46,866 nucleotides of DNA from Sideroxyarcus sp045866275 (GCA_045866275.1 BAAFRX010000018.1:1-46866), one strand, 5' to 3'; shown: positions 1 to 10,597, numbered from the stretch's first letter. Notes: generated from the sequence alone by a model not told the origin. Program-made: numbers and translations.

Positions 1-305
1 TCATTATCTCCACCTTGGCACCTAGATGCCGTCAGGTCCGCGAGGGGCTACCTCATTCTTACTTACTTACCTCGCTCCCCGTGGGGAGGGAGGCGTCCAT
101 CCCATCTCCTTGAGATAAATTGAATTGAGCGCAAGCAAGATGAGAGGTCTGATTCTGCCATTGATTATGCGGTTGCGGCAATAAATGCGCTTCCCGCACT
201 TCCCCTGTTTGACGGCTGCCAATCGCGCGGAATGACGGGCACTAAATTTGCCGCAGCCCCCGCATCCTTGTGTAGTCGGGCGATTGCCCACCCCGAATTG
301 GATTC
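1..305. other. Left-edge non-coding stretch with short palindromes
   Basis: No gene is supported here. An open frame of 74 codons on the - strand (67-291) has a few CxxC pairs, but it resembles no family I recognise and has no convincing ribosome binding site. A palindromic stretch at about 73-86 (CTCCCCGTGGGGAG) and TAAG tandem units near 58-72 are visible. At the very edge, the - strand reads GGTGGAGATAATG, which could be the start of a gene running off the left end from position 4. Only one or two codons are in the window, so nothing can be said about it. Confidence 0.4.
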
Positions 306-1718
306 TTATATCACCTTGCCCGGATTCATCAGATTGAGCGGATCGATCGATCGTTTGATCGTGCGCATCAATTCCAGTTCGAGCCCGCTGCGATAGTGGG
401 TGATCTCTTCGCGTTTCAGTTGCCCCACGCCATGTTCGGCACTGATGCTGCCGTCGAGTTTGCGCACCACTTCATACACAATCCGATTCACTTCATGCTC
501 ATGCAGTTCGATGAAGGTGGCGTTATGGGCCGCATCGAGCAGGGAGATGTTGTAGTGGATGTTGCCGTCGCCCAGATGACCGAAGGCGACAATGCGGATA
601 CCGGGGTACTGATTGCGCAATGCGGCACCCGCTTGTTCGATGAATTCGTCCGCGCGGCTGACCGGCACCGATACATCATGCTTGATGCTGATGCCTTCGG
701 CCTTTTGCGCCTCGGCAATGTTCTTGCGCAGCTTCCACCAACGTTCGGCCCGTTCTTTATCGGCGCTGATGTCGAACTCGATAACCCCCGCGCCAAAGGT
801 CAGCAGGGCATCGCGCAGCACCGTCTCCAGCGGCGCCGGCAGCACGTTGGCCAATTGGGTGATGATGAGCCATTCGTGCTGTGTGGCAAAGGGTTCGTGC
901 GTGTCGTTGATATGCCTGAACACCAGTTCAAGACAGGAGCGCGAGATCAATTCGAAGGCATTGATCATGTCGCCACAGGTGGCGCGCAAGTGTGCCAGCA
1001 GCGCCACTGCCGCCGCCGGATCGCGCACGGCAATGCAGGCGGTCGCCACCGATTTCGGCAGCGGGAAGAGCTTGACCACGGCGGCAGTAATGATGCCGAG
1101 CGTGCCTTCCGCGCCGATGAACAGTTGCTTCAGGTCGTAGCCGGTATTGTCCTTGCGCAGGCTGCGCAGTCCGTCCCAGATGCGCCCGTCCGGCAACACC
1201 ACTTCCAGCCCCAGCACCAGGTTGCGCGCCGTGCCGTAGCGCAGGACGTTGATACCGCCCGCATTGGTGGAAAGGTTGCCGCCGATCTCGCAGTGCGGAG
1301 CGATGGCCGTGAGTCCCAGCGGAAACAGACGATCCGCCTGCTCCGGCGCCGCATATAACGATTGCAGCTTGCAGCCCGCTTCGACGGTCATGGTGTAGTT
1401 GACGGCATCCACGTTGCGGATGCGGTTCATGCGCGAGAGGTTGAGGACGATCTGCTGGCTGCCATCGGACAGCGGTACCGAGCCGCCGCACAAACTGGTA
1501 TTGCCGCCCTGCGGCACGATGGCGACACGGTGCTTTGCGCACAACTGCACCACTTCGGAAACTTGCTGCGTATTCGCGGGTAAGACCACCGCCAGCGCAG
1601 CGCCCTGATAGCGGCCGCGCCAATCCTTGTAGTACGGGACGGCGGCATCCCCCGTCAAAATGCCATCGCCGCCCGTAACGGCGGCGATGGCCTGCAACAT
1701 GCCGGGTTCCAATGACAT
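306..1718 (-). CDS. FAD-linked 2-hydroxyacid dehydrogenase (GlcD / D-2-hydroxyglutarate dehydrogenase-like)
   Basis: A 470-residue flavoprotein of the FAD-binding PCMH (VAO) superfamily. These enzymes oxidise D-2-hydroxyacids such as D-lactate, glycolate or D-2-hydroxyglutarate and pass electrons to quinone, cytochrome or an electron-transfer flavoprotein. The N-terminal half shows the FAD-binding signature PQGGNTSLCGGSVP and the segment IGGNLSTNAGG. The C-terminal half shows FGHLGDGNIHYN, with the metal and substrate histidines, and the family ending HGVGQLK. Full length for the family, with no signal peptide. AGGGACACC precedes the ATG. It lies 97 bp downstream of the tetraheme cytochrome gene on the same strand, so co-transcription with that redox module is possible but not shown. 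Substrate cannot be assigned from sequence alone. Confidence 0.88.
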   Translation of the reverse strand: MSLEPGMLQAIAAVTGGDGILTGDAAVPYYKDWRGRYQGAALAVVLPANTQQVSEVVQLCAKHRVAIVPQGGNTSLCGGSVPLSDGSQQIVLNLSRMNRIRNVDAVNYTMTVEAGCKLQSLYAAPEQADRLFPLGLTAIAPHCEIGGNLSTNAGGINVLRYGTARNLVLGLEVVLPDGRIWDGLRSLRKDNTGYDLKQLFIGAEGTLGIITAAVVKLFPLPKSVATACIAVRDPAAAVALLAHLRATCGDMINAFELISRSCLELVFRHINDTHEPFATQHEWLIITQLANVLPAPLETVLRDALLTFGAGVIEFDISADKERAERWWKLRKNIAEAQKAEGISIKHDVSVPVSRADEFIEQAGAALRNQYPGIRIVAFGHLGDGNIHYNISLLDAAHNATFIELHEHEVNRIVYEVVRKLDGSISAEHGVGQLKREEITHYRSGLELELMRTIKRSIDPLNLMNPGKVI

Positions 1719-1815
1719 GGTGTCCCTGATATTAGTTGAACGTTAAATTTGCATGGCACACATCGAATGGATGGGAGCGCGAGCCGAACGAATCAATGGT
1801 TCCTTGCACCATGAA

Positions 1816-2649
1816 CTAATTCCCACCGTGTTCTGTTCGTTCATGATCAGCGTTTTTCATTCCCCTTGGCAGTTCGGGCGCTGCTTCGGGTTTAATTGGA
1901 TCGAATCTCGCCTTTTGAACGGTATGCGGATTGTGGCATTCGGTGCATACCCACCAGCGCTTCTTGCCACCCGTCTTCCATGATCCGATTCGTTTGCCGT
2001 GGATGCCCATTCTCCAGTTTGCGTAAACCTGGCCGTGGCACGAACCGCATAGTTTTTGAGGTTGATTGAAACTCACCTTGGCTCCCTGGCGATCTTTGAG
2101 GCTATTGCGGTCAGTGGCGTTGTGGCAATCAAGACACCAGATCGCCCCCCGTCCATGTTGCAACTGGAGTGAGTCTTCCACAATGTCCTGGTGCATTCCA
2201 AGCTCCCTGGGCTTGTTACTCTTGGGAAAGGGGACTGTTTGGCCATCGTGACAGGCGGCGCAATGCTTTTCGGGGTCCATGTTGAAGTACATCAGGTGCG
2301 GCTCCCTTGGCTTGACCACCGCATTGGCGAAATCGCCCCGGGTCGGGTCATCCGCAGCCAGCACCGGCATGTCGCCCATGGGTATGGTACCGTCATAAGG
2401 ATCGCCATACCACCAGACTTTGCTCGTTCTATTCGAGCATTTGACATTGGGGTAGCCATATTGGGGAACTGCGTTTTCAACTCTTGTGACGGTGGTGTAT
2501 CCCTCTCTGCTTTCAAAGCACTCTGTTACCGGCGGCTCAGTCGATTTAGCCGGGGCCGGGGCCGCTGTCGCATCTGCTGCGATAACACCCAACCAGCCAC
2601 CGGTAACGAGCAGGCACAACATGATCCAATATCGGACTCGCACATTCAT
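1816..2649 (-). CDS. Periplasmic tetraheme cytochrome c
   Basis: A 277-residue secreted multiheme cytochrome. The start at 2649 has a strong GGGAGGAG ribosome binding site. The first 30 or so residues form a Sec-type signal peptide (hydrophobic run IMLCLLVTGGWLGVIA, cleavage probably after an Ala-rich stretch). Four CxxCH heme motifs follow: CAACH, CLDCH, CGSCH and CTECH, all in the second half. The 100 residues between signal and first heme have no recognised motif. It is the last gene of the module with the ferredoxin and NrfD proteins, 35 bp downstream of the latter, and most likely exchanges electrons with them in the periplasm. Its role would resemble NrfB or DsrJ in related complexes, but it is longer than DsrJ and has a different heme spacing from NrfB. 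Electron acceptor unknown. Confidence 0.88.
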   Translation of the reverse strand: MNVRVRYWIMLCLLVTGGWLGVIAADATAAPAPAKSTEPPVTECFESREGYTTVTRVENAVPQYGYPNVKCSNRTSKVWWYGDPYDGTIPMGDMPVLAADDPTRGDFANAVVKPREPHLMYFNMDPEKHCAACHDGQTVPFPKSNKPRELGMHQDIVEDSLQLQHGRGAIWCLDCHNATDRNSLKDRQGAKVSFNQPQKLCGSCHGQVYANWRMGIHGKRIGSWKTGGKKRWWVCTECHNPHTVQKARFDPIKPEAAPELPRGMKNADHERTEHGGN

Positions 2650-2684
2650 TCTGGGTCTCCTCCCAATCTTCAATATAGGCATCA

Positions 2685-3929
2685 TCAACTTTGTGGGTTC
2701 TGTTCAGAAACCGCTGTCCTGTTGCTGAAAGAAACATCGCCCACCAGGATTCCGGTTGCAGCTTTTAATGTGAGCGTCATCGACATGATTCCAAACGCCC
2801 AGCAAGCCAGTACATTGGCGTATTCGATGAACGTCGTGTGATACACCACATATTCTCCAAGCGGATCCGGGCTGAAAGCCGGGAATATAAGCAGGAACGG
2901 CTTCTCTATCAGGATTGATATCGCGACCACAACGCAAACAATGGGAAGCCAGCGGTCGTAACTTTTCCTGACCTTCGGAAACAGCAATGCGAAAAAGGAA
3001 CCGGCAAAGCATGCCATGATGAACCAGAACCAGGGCACGTAGTCGTTCAGACCGTTATGGCCGAACATGGCGAATTTCAACGAATCGGCATGCTCGGTGC
3101 CGGAATAAAGTACCGCGAAAATCTCTGAAATGAACACCAGCAACATGATGCCGAGGCTCCAGATGATTATTTGCGACAACAAATTGATCGCGCTGTCAGC
3201 AATCTGCAGGCGGGTGTATTTTCTGATGAGCAGGAATACGATGATGATGAGCGCGGGGCCCGATGCACCCGCCATCGACAGAAACGCGAAAGGCAGGACT
3301 GCGGTGTTCCACGCGAACATCCTCGCATTGCTGGCAAGAACGGCGGAGGTAATGATATGGATAAGCGGCCCCCACAAAACTGCCAGCCAGATGAGATATC
3401 GATAGAAATACCCGTGCACCGGTTTGCCTACATACCGTTTGTACAACAGAAAATAGGCCGCGACAAGGTTAACAATCAGGTAAACATTCAACACAATCAC
3501 ATCAAAATCGAGCGTGGAATTGGGAAAATTGAAGTAACCGAGGCCGGGGACCATATGCCAGAACCTGTCTGGTCTGCCCATGTGGTACAGGACGAGAAGT
3601 ATGCCTGTACTAACGAAGCCAAGGGCGATGATCTCGCCGAGCACGGCCAGCTCCTTCATCCCTTCATGCTTGTACATAAAGGCGGGAAGCACCACCAGGA
3701 TGGCGGCAGCGGCAACGTGGGCGGTAAAGACAAAATTCGCGAAAAACATCTCCATCGTAGCTTGGTCAGTAGCGCCGGTCACGATAAGACCCTGGGTGAA
3801 TTGTATGTAACTCGTATAGATACCGACCAGGATGAAGATGGACAGGAAACCCAGCCATGCATAGTACTTCGGGCCGCCTTTGAATGCGTAGGACCAGAAG
3901 TCGATTATAAAATATTTCAGTTTTTGCAT
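2685..3929 (-). CDS. NrfD/PsrC/HybB-type membrane quinone oxidoreductase subunit
   Basis: A 414-residue integral membrane protein with about ten hydrophobic helices spread over its full length. This is the layout of the NrfD/PsrC and HybB/DsrP families, which exchange electrons between the quinone pool and a periplasmic iron-sulfur subunit. Two adjacent ATG codons (3932 and 3929) follow AAGGAG; the second has the better spacing and is used here. It starts 10 bp after the ferredoxin stop codon, so the two are translated from one message. The hydrophilic tail after the tenth helix is about 30 residues. Family membership is secure. The direction of electron flow (quinol oxidation or quinone reduction) cannot be read from the sequence. 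Confidence 0.9.
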   Translation of the reverse strand: MQKLKYFIIDFWSYAFKGGPKYYAWLGFLSIFILVGIYTSYIQFTQGLIVTGATDQATMEMFFANFVFTAHVAAAAILVVLPAFMYKHEGMKELAVLGEIIALGFVSTGILLVLYHMGRPDRFWHMVPGLGYFNFPNSTLDFDVIVLNVYLIVNLVAAYFLLYKRYVGKPVHGYFYRYLIWLAVLWGPLIHIITSAVLASNARMFAWNTAVLPFAFLSMAGASGPALIIIVFLLIRKYTRLQIADSAINLLSQIIIWSLGIMLLVFISEIFAVLYSGTEHADSLKFAMFGHNGLNDYVPWFWFIMACFAGSFFALLFPKVRKSYDRWLPIVCVVVAISILIEKPFLLIFPAFSPDPLGEYVVYHTTFIEYANVLACWAFGIMSMTLTLKAATGILVGDVSFSNRTAVSEQNPQS

Positions 3930-3939
3930 CATTGACTCC

Positions 3940-4959
3940 TTAATCCATAAAGTAGAAAAACTTCGGATAGGTATGGAATTCTTCCTTGAATCTGAATACC
4001 TTCTTCGTGGCCAGCACCTGCCTGATTTCACTTTGCGGATCGAGGAGGTTGCCAAATTTTCTGGCGCCCACCGGGCATGCTTCCATGCAGGCGGGATTCC
4101 TTCCTTCTCTTGTGCGTTGCAGGCAGAAGGTGCACTTCTCCATCACGCCCCGCATACGCGGCCTGTTGCCGTAGTAGTGCGTTTTCGGATTCATATCTTC
4201 TTTGGGCAGATTGGGCTCGCCCCAGTTGAAGCGCCTTGCGCCATAAGGACAAGCCAACTGGCACATGCGGCAGCCAATGCACCAGTTGTAATCGATCACA
4301 ACGACGCCGTTGGGCTCCCTGAATGTGGCCCGGACAGGGCAGGTCTTGACGCAGGGCGGTTTTTCACACTGATGGCACTGCACAGGCATGTAGAAGGAGT
4401 CCTTTTCGGGCACCTGTTCCGGTTCGTAATAGCGCTGTGCATCTTCAATGCTGACCCCGGCGGGGCTGTAAGCATTCCCGCCGACCTGAAGACCGTAATC
4501 ACCCATCCTTTCAGTTTCCGGATAGCCCTTGTCCAGTTTGTCTGCGGAGAAACTCCCTTTCTCCATCTTCAACACTTTGATCCATTGAATCTCGGGGTCA
4601 TAGCGCGACTGGTTGTTCTCCTGCACGCAGGCATGAACGCAAGTCCGGCAGCCGATGCACTTCTGGATATTGAGGGCGTAACCGAAAAGGACGCCCTCCA
4701 ATGCAGGCGCCCCCGAAACGGTGACCTTCTTTTCATATTCTTCGGTATATCTGGTTTCCAAACGTGCGATGGCCTCCTGCTTTTCTTCTTCAGACATCAG
4801 CTCGTAATGTGACTGAAACCATTCCTGAAAAGTGGCCGCTTCGGCTTCGGGAGAACCCGCGAGTGCCACTGCGCCTGCGGCAATCCCCATGTGCTTGAGG
4901 AACTCACGGCGAGCATCATCCACATTATTTGTTTCTATCTCTTTTTTATCTTCCGACAT
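3940..4959 (-). CDS. Tat-exported ferredoxin-like subunit with four [4Fe-4S] clusters
   Basis: A 339-residue iron-sulfur protein of the NrfC/DsrO/PsrB type. A Tat leader is clear: RREFLK near residue 18, then a hydrophobic stretch and an AEA cleavage-like site. Cysteine groups for four cubane clusters follow: CIGCRTC, CHQCEKPPC, CIGCRMC and CTFC with a later CMEAC. It should therefore act on the periplasmic side, passing electrons between the NrfD subunit and the tetraheme cytochrome. Two ATG codons lie behind GGAGG; 4959 has the better spacing. After the leader comes a charged helix (LMSEEEKQEAIA...) that is echoed in the small upstream protein. In related complexes a molybdopterin or multiheme catalytic subunit is encoded nearby; none is present here. 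Confidence 0.92.
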   Translation of the reverse strand: MSEDKKEIETNNVDDARREFLKHMGIAAGAVALAGSPEAEAATFQEWFQSHYELMSEEEKQEAIARLETRYTEEYEKKVTVSGAPALEGVLFGYALNIQKCIGCRTCVHACVQENNQSRYDPEIQWIKVLKMEKGSFSADKLDKGYPETERMGDYGLQVGGNAYSPAGVSIEDAQRYYEPEQVPEKDSFYMPVQCHQCEKPPCVKTCPVRATFREPNGVVVIDYNWCIGCRMCQLACPYGARRFNWGEPNLPKEDMNPKTHYYGNRPRMRGVMEKCTFCLQRTREGRNPACMEACPVGARKFGNLLDPQSEIRQVLATKKVFRFKEEFHTYPKFFYFMD

Positions 4960-4995
4960 CATTGCCTCCGGTTACAGCAGATGAACAACAAAACG

Positions 4996-5277
4996 TTATG
5001 CAGTTTGCTTGTGGTGATTTCCCAATATTTCGTCGAGCATCAACTTCTTCTCGTCATCGGTCATCAGCACGAATTTCTTCTGCAACATGATTCTTTCCTG
5101 CCGCAGCGCTTCCTGTGCATATTTTCTTTTGTTGCTTTGATTTGCCGAATCCGCGGAAGCGGTAGCTACTGTCTTCGCCACCCCGGCGGTTGTAACCGCC
5201 CCGACAACGGCCACCGCACTTCGAAAAAACATTCTCTTGGAAACATCCAACTTCTCGTTCTTTTTTTCCTTGGTCAT
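4996..5277 (-). CDS. Small exported protein with Tat-like leader, first gene of the redox module
   Basis: A 93-residue protein with a good ribosome binding site (TAAGGAG, 5 bases before ATG). Residues 15-42 look like a Tat-type leader, KRMFFRSA followed by a hydrophobic Ala/Val stretch, but with Lys-Arg in place of Arg-Arg. The remaining 50 residues are charged and probably helical. The segment LMTDDEKKLMLDEI resembles LMSEEEKQEAIA in the same relative place in the neighbouring ferredoxin, suggesting duplication of a leader-plus-helix module or a shared binding role. No cysteine, so it carries no cluster. It might be a small structural subunit or a Tat-dependent partner. I do not recognise a named family. 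Confidence 0.75.
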   Translation of the reverse strand: MTKEKKNEKLDVSKRMFFRSAVAVVGAVTTAGVAKTVATASADSANQSNKRKYAQEALRQERIMLQKKFVLMTDDEKKLMLDEILGNHHKQTA

Positions 5278-5597
5278 AACCGCTCCTTATGTAGTAAGTT
5301 TTTCAAAAGCAATATTAGTGTTTGTTCACTTTTCTAAATTACTCCTGCACATCGTTTCAGGTCAACTCATTTAAGTCCAAGTTATTTAGTCTGATAAGCG
5401 GCGCCTTGGTACTTTACTCGGACATTCTGCGGCGATAATTTCAGCTCGAAAGAACGCATGATGTGACTGTGCTCCAGGTTGCAAAACTGCACGTATTGCT
5501 GCTTCACGTGCTAATGTCCCCCGTGTAAATTTTGTCTGCACTCATTCACCGAGACGGGTGAAGCCATTACGCCCAAAACTTGCCGGAAGGGATTGAC
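5278..5597. promoter_or_regulatory. Divergent intergenic region between redox module and merA
   Basis: A 320-bp gap that must hold the leftward promoter of the redox module and the rightward promoter of merA. A weak merA promoter candidate is TTCACG (5502-5507) and TAAATT (5525-5530) with 17-base spacing. Each hexamer matches the consensus at 4 of 6 positions. A small hairpin TTCACC-GAGACG-GGTGAA (5545-5562) lies in the merA leader. I found no convincing MerR-type operator and no gene encoding a MerR regulator in the window. No coding frame is supported. Confidence 0.4.
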
Positions 5598-7016
5598 ATG
5601 AATAACGACAAGCCGCACATCGCCATCATCGGCAGCGGTGCAGCCGCCATGGCCTGTGCATTAACAGCCGTCGAACGCGGCGCGCGCGTCACGCTGATCG
5701 AACATCGCAGCATCGGGGGCACTTGCGTCAACATCGGTTGCGTCCCCTCGAAAATTTTTATCCGCGCCGCGCACATCGCGCACCAGCGCACGACCAGCCC
5801 GTTCGATGCCGGCATCACCGCACAGATGCCCGTCATTGACCGGCTTGTTCTGCTTGCACAACAGCAAATACGGGTGGACGAACTGCGCCATGCAAAATAT
5901 GAAACTATTCTGGAAAACAATCCGTCCATCACGCTGATGCGCGGCGAAGCGCGTTTTCTGGAAGGCCACAAATTGATCGTGCGTCTGAACGACGACAGCC
6001 GCAAAGTATCGTTTCGCAAAGTGCCGTTTGACCGTTGTCTGGTTGCCACCGGGGCAATGGCCGCACTGCCGCAGATAGCGGGGTTGGGCGACACCCCGTA
6101 CTGGACTTCAACCGAGGCTCTTGCCTGCGGCAGCATCCCGCCACGGCTCATCGTGATCGGTTCTTCCATCATCGCGGTGGAGTTGGCGCAGGCATTCGCG
6201 CGCCTGGGCAGCAAGGTCACCCTCGTGGCGCGTCATTCCCTGATGTCCCGCGCAGATCCAGCAATAGGGGCAACCCTGTTTGAGGTATTTCACGCCGAGG
6301 GCATCAGCATCCTGTCCAACACGCTTGCCCATGAAGTCAGCCATGAAAATGGCGAGTTTGTATTACTCACGGATCAGGGCGAAGTGCGCGCCGAACGCTT
6401 GCTGATTGCCACAGGGCGCGTCCCCAATACCCATAGTTTATGTTTGGATGGCGTGGGCGTGGCACTGAATGAGCAGGGGCGCATCACCGTTGACGACCAC
6501 CTGCGCACCAGCGCGCCCGACATCTACGCGGCGGGCGATTGCACCGACCAGCCGCAATATGTGTATGTGGCGGCAGCGGCGGGGAAGCACGCCGCCATCA
6601 ACATGCTGGGCGGCGATGCCGCGCTGGATCTGTCGGCAATGCCCGCCGTGACATTCACCGATCCGCAGGTGGCAACCGTGGGCTTGAGCGAAGCAGAAGC
6701 CCAAGCACGCGGGATGGCGACGATCAGTCGCACCCTCCCGCTCGACAACGTACCGCGCGCACTGGTCAACTTCGACACACGCGGCTTCATCAAGATTGTG
6801 GCAGAGGCGGGTAGCCTACGCTTGCTGGGAGTGCAGGCAGTTACCGCAGAAGCGGGTGAACTCGTCCAGACAGCAGCAATCGCCATCCATGCGCGCTTGA
6901 CGGTCCACGATTTAGCCGACCAATTGTTTCCTTATCTGACGATGGTCGAAGGTCTGAAATTGTGCGCGCAGACTTTTAGCCGAGACGTCAAGCAGCTTTC
7001 CTGCTGCGCGGGCTGA
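5598..7016 (+). CDS. merA: Mercuric reductase (core domain only)
   Basis: A 472-residue flavoprotein disulfide reductase that reduces Hg(II) to volatile Hg(0) with NADPH in the cytoplasm. The N-terminus has the FAD-binding fold (IIGSGAAAMA), then the redox-active pair in GGTCVNIGCVPSK. The central NADPH region includes VIGSSIIAVELA, and the FAD site AAGDC follows. The dimerisation domain includes FTDPQVATVG. The C-terminal Cys-Cys (LSCCAG) is diagnostic of MerA over other family members such as lipoamide dehydrogenase. The N-terminal heavy-metal-binding NmerA domain of many MerA proteins is absent. The start is ATG 5598, with GGAAGGG six bases upstream; an upstream TTG (5580) lacks this. No merR, merT or merP is nearby, so this is not a standard mer operon. 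It converges on priA with 11 bp between stops. Confidence 0.93.
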   Translation: MNNDKPHIAIIGSGAAAMACALTAVERGARVTLIEHRSIGGTCVNIGCVPSKIFIRAAHIAHQRTTSPFDAGITAQMPVIDRLVLLAQQQIRVDELRHAKYETILENNPSITLMRGEARFLEGHKLIVRLNDDSRKVSFRKVPFDRCLVATGAMAALPQIAGLGDTPYWTSTEALACGSIPPRLIVIGSSIIAVELAQAFARLGSKVTLVARHSLMSRADPAIGATLFEVFHAEGISILSNTLAHEVSHENGEFVLLTDQGEVRAERLLIATGRVPNTHSLCLDGVGVALNEQGRITVDDHLRTSAPDIYAAGDCTDQPQYVYVAAAAGKHAAINMLGGDAALDLSAMPAVTFTDPQVATVGLSEAEAQARGMATISRTLPLDNVPRALVNFDTRGFIKIVAEAGSLRLLGVQAVTAEAGELVQTAAIAIHARLTVHDLADQLFPYLTMVEGLKLCAQTFSRDVKQLSCCAG

Positions 7017-7027
7017 CAGGTCGGGCC

Positions 7028-9250
<2,223 letters not shown>

Positions 9251-9297
9251 TTCTGCAAAGTTTAGCCAATCGCCTTGAACCCTATAGGCTTTTTTTC

Positions 9298-9332
9298 TTA
9301 TGCACATTTGCTGTGGATAAAGTTGTGGAAAG
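9298..9332. promoter_or_regulatory. Cluster of three DnaA-box-like sequences upstream of priA
   Basis: TTATGCACA (9298-9306, + strand) and TGTGGATAA (9312-9320, the reverse of TTATCCACA) both fit the DnaA box consensus TTWTNCACA. TGTGGAAAG (9324-9332, reverse CTTTCCACA) fits at 8 of 9 positions. They are separated by 5 and 3 bases and lie 48 to 82 bases upstream of the priA start, beside an AT-rich tract. This suggests DnaA binding at the priA promoter. Confidence 0.55.
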
Positions 9333-9433
9333 ATTGTCCAGATCGGCGCTAACTGCACACGAAATATAGGCTTTCATTTCCGCGCCCATTTATTGCCCAT
9401 CCAATTCAATCATGAATAAACAATGAGTTACAC

Positions 9434-9473
9434 AACAAAAAGCAAAAGCCACGGGGAAGTGGGCCCGTGGCTT
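9434..9473 (-). terminator. Intrinsic terminator after hemE
   Basis: Perfect 10-bp stem (AAGCCACGGG, 9446-9455, with CCCGTGGCTT, 9464-9473) and an 8-base loop. On the - strand it is followed by TTTGCTTTTTG. It lies 48 bp past the hemE stop and ends the gltBD-hemE message before priA. Confidence 0.8.
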
Positions 9474-9520
9474 CTGTGGTCGTGCCCGTCCTGTTCATAA
9501 CCGACAGGACTTGCCTTGAT

Positions 9521-10585
9521 TTAATGATACTTTTTGCTGAGCTCGTGGACTGCCTGGACCAGCGCGGCGACATTTTCCGGATCGGTGTGCTGGGAAATGC
9601 CGTGACCAAGATTAAACACGTGGCCACTCCCGTAGCCATAACTGCTCAACACCTTCTCGACTTCGTTGCGGATGACCTCCGGCGTGGCGAACAAAACGGC
9701 CGGATCGAGATTGCCCTGCAGCGCAACCTTGTGTCCCACCTTCTGCCGCGCCACCCCGATGTCCATGGTCCAGTCCAGACCGACCGCGTCGCAACCGCTG
9801 TCGGCGATGCTTTCGATCCACAGGCCGCCGCCCTTGGTGAACACGATGGACGGGATGCGCACCCCCTCTTTTTCCTTGATCAGCCCGGCGATGATGCGTT
9901 GGGTGTAGGCCAGCGAAAACTCGTGGAAAGCGGCATGCGACAGTGCGCCGCCCCAAGAATCAAAGATCATCACGGCCTGCGCGCCGGCTTCGATCTGTGC
10001 ATTGAGGTAAGCGGTCACTGCCTGCGCCGTCACGTCAAGCACGTGGTGCATCAGCTTCGGCTCTTTGTACAGCAAGGTCTTTACCTTGGCGTAGTCGTCG
10101 CTGCTTCCGCCCTCCACCATGTAGCAGGACAGTGTCCACGGGCTGCCGGAGAAACCGATCAGGGGAATGCGGCCATCGAGCGATTTTCGAATCTGCGACA
10201 CTGCATCGGTCACATATTTCAGATCCTTGCCGACGTCCGGCACGTGCAGCGCCTTGATGTCCGCTTCGGTTTGCAGCGGACGTTCGAACTTGGGACCTTC
10301 CCCGTCGGCAAAATACAAACCCAGCCCCATTGCATCCGGCACGGTCAGGATGTCGGAAAACAGAATCGCGGCATCCAGCGGAAAACGCTCGACCGGTTGC
10401 AGGGTGACTTCAGTCGCCAGATCGGTGTTCTTGCACAAGCCCATGAAGCTGCCCGCCTTGCGCCTGGTGGCGCGGTATTCCGGCAAAAAGCGGCCGGCCT
10501 GACGCATCATCCACAGCGGGGTGTAGTCGGTTGGCTGGCGCAACAGCGCGCGCAGGAAGGTGTCGTTCTTGACTTTGAAATTCAT
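9521..10585 (-). CDS. hemE: Uroporphyrinogen III decarboxylase
   Basis: A 354-residue cytoplasmic enzyme that removes four carboxyl groups from uroporphyrinogen III to give coproporphyrinogen III in heme synthesis. The family signature near the N-terminus, PLWMMRQAGRFLPEYR, is intact, and further conserved segments include GFSGSPWTL and GHGI near the end. Length is standard. It begins 12 bp after the gltD stop and ends at a strong terminator, so it is the last gene of the gltB-gltD-hemE message. Two other heme genes (hemB, hemL) lie elsewhere in the window. Confidence 0.96.
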   Translation of the reverse strand: MNFKVKNDTFLRALLRQPTDYTPLWMMRQAGRFLPEYRATRRKAGSFMGLCKNTDLATEVTLQPVERFPLDAAILFSDILTVPDAMGLGLYFADGEGPKFERPLQTEADIKALHVPDVGKDLKYVTDAVSQIRKSLDGRIPLIGFSGSPWTLSCYMVEGGSSDDYAKVKTLLYKEPKLMHHVLDVTAQAVTAYLNAQIEAGAQAVMIFDSWGGALSHAAFHEFSLAYTQRIIAGLIKEKEGVRIPSIVFTKGGGLWIESIADSGCDAVGLDWTMDIGVARQKVGHKVALQGNLDPAVLFATPEVIRNEVEKVLSSYGYGSGHVFNLGHGISQHTDPENVAALVQAVHELSKKYH

Positions 10586-10597
10586 TTTTCTCTTTTC

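Noticed and set aside
67..291. 74-codon - strand frame with CxxC motifs
   Set aside because: Two Cys pairs suggested a zinc ribbon, but spacing fits no known fold, no binding site precedes it, and its end runs into palindromic DNA.
5278..5597. MerR-type operator in front of merA
   Set aside because: I looked for a dyad with the spacing of mer, cue or znt operators. Only a loose GTGC...GCAC pair was found, which is not convincing.
9251..9520. Chromosomal origin of replication
   Set aside because: The DnaA-box-like cluster suggested it, but only three boxes are present and the neighbours are priA and hemE, not dnaA, dnaN, gidA or parAB.
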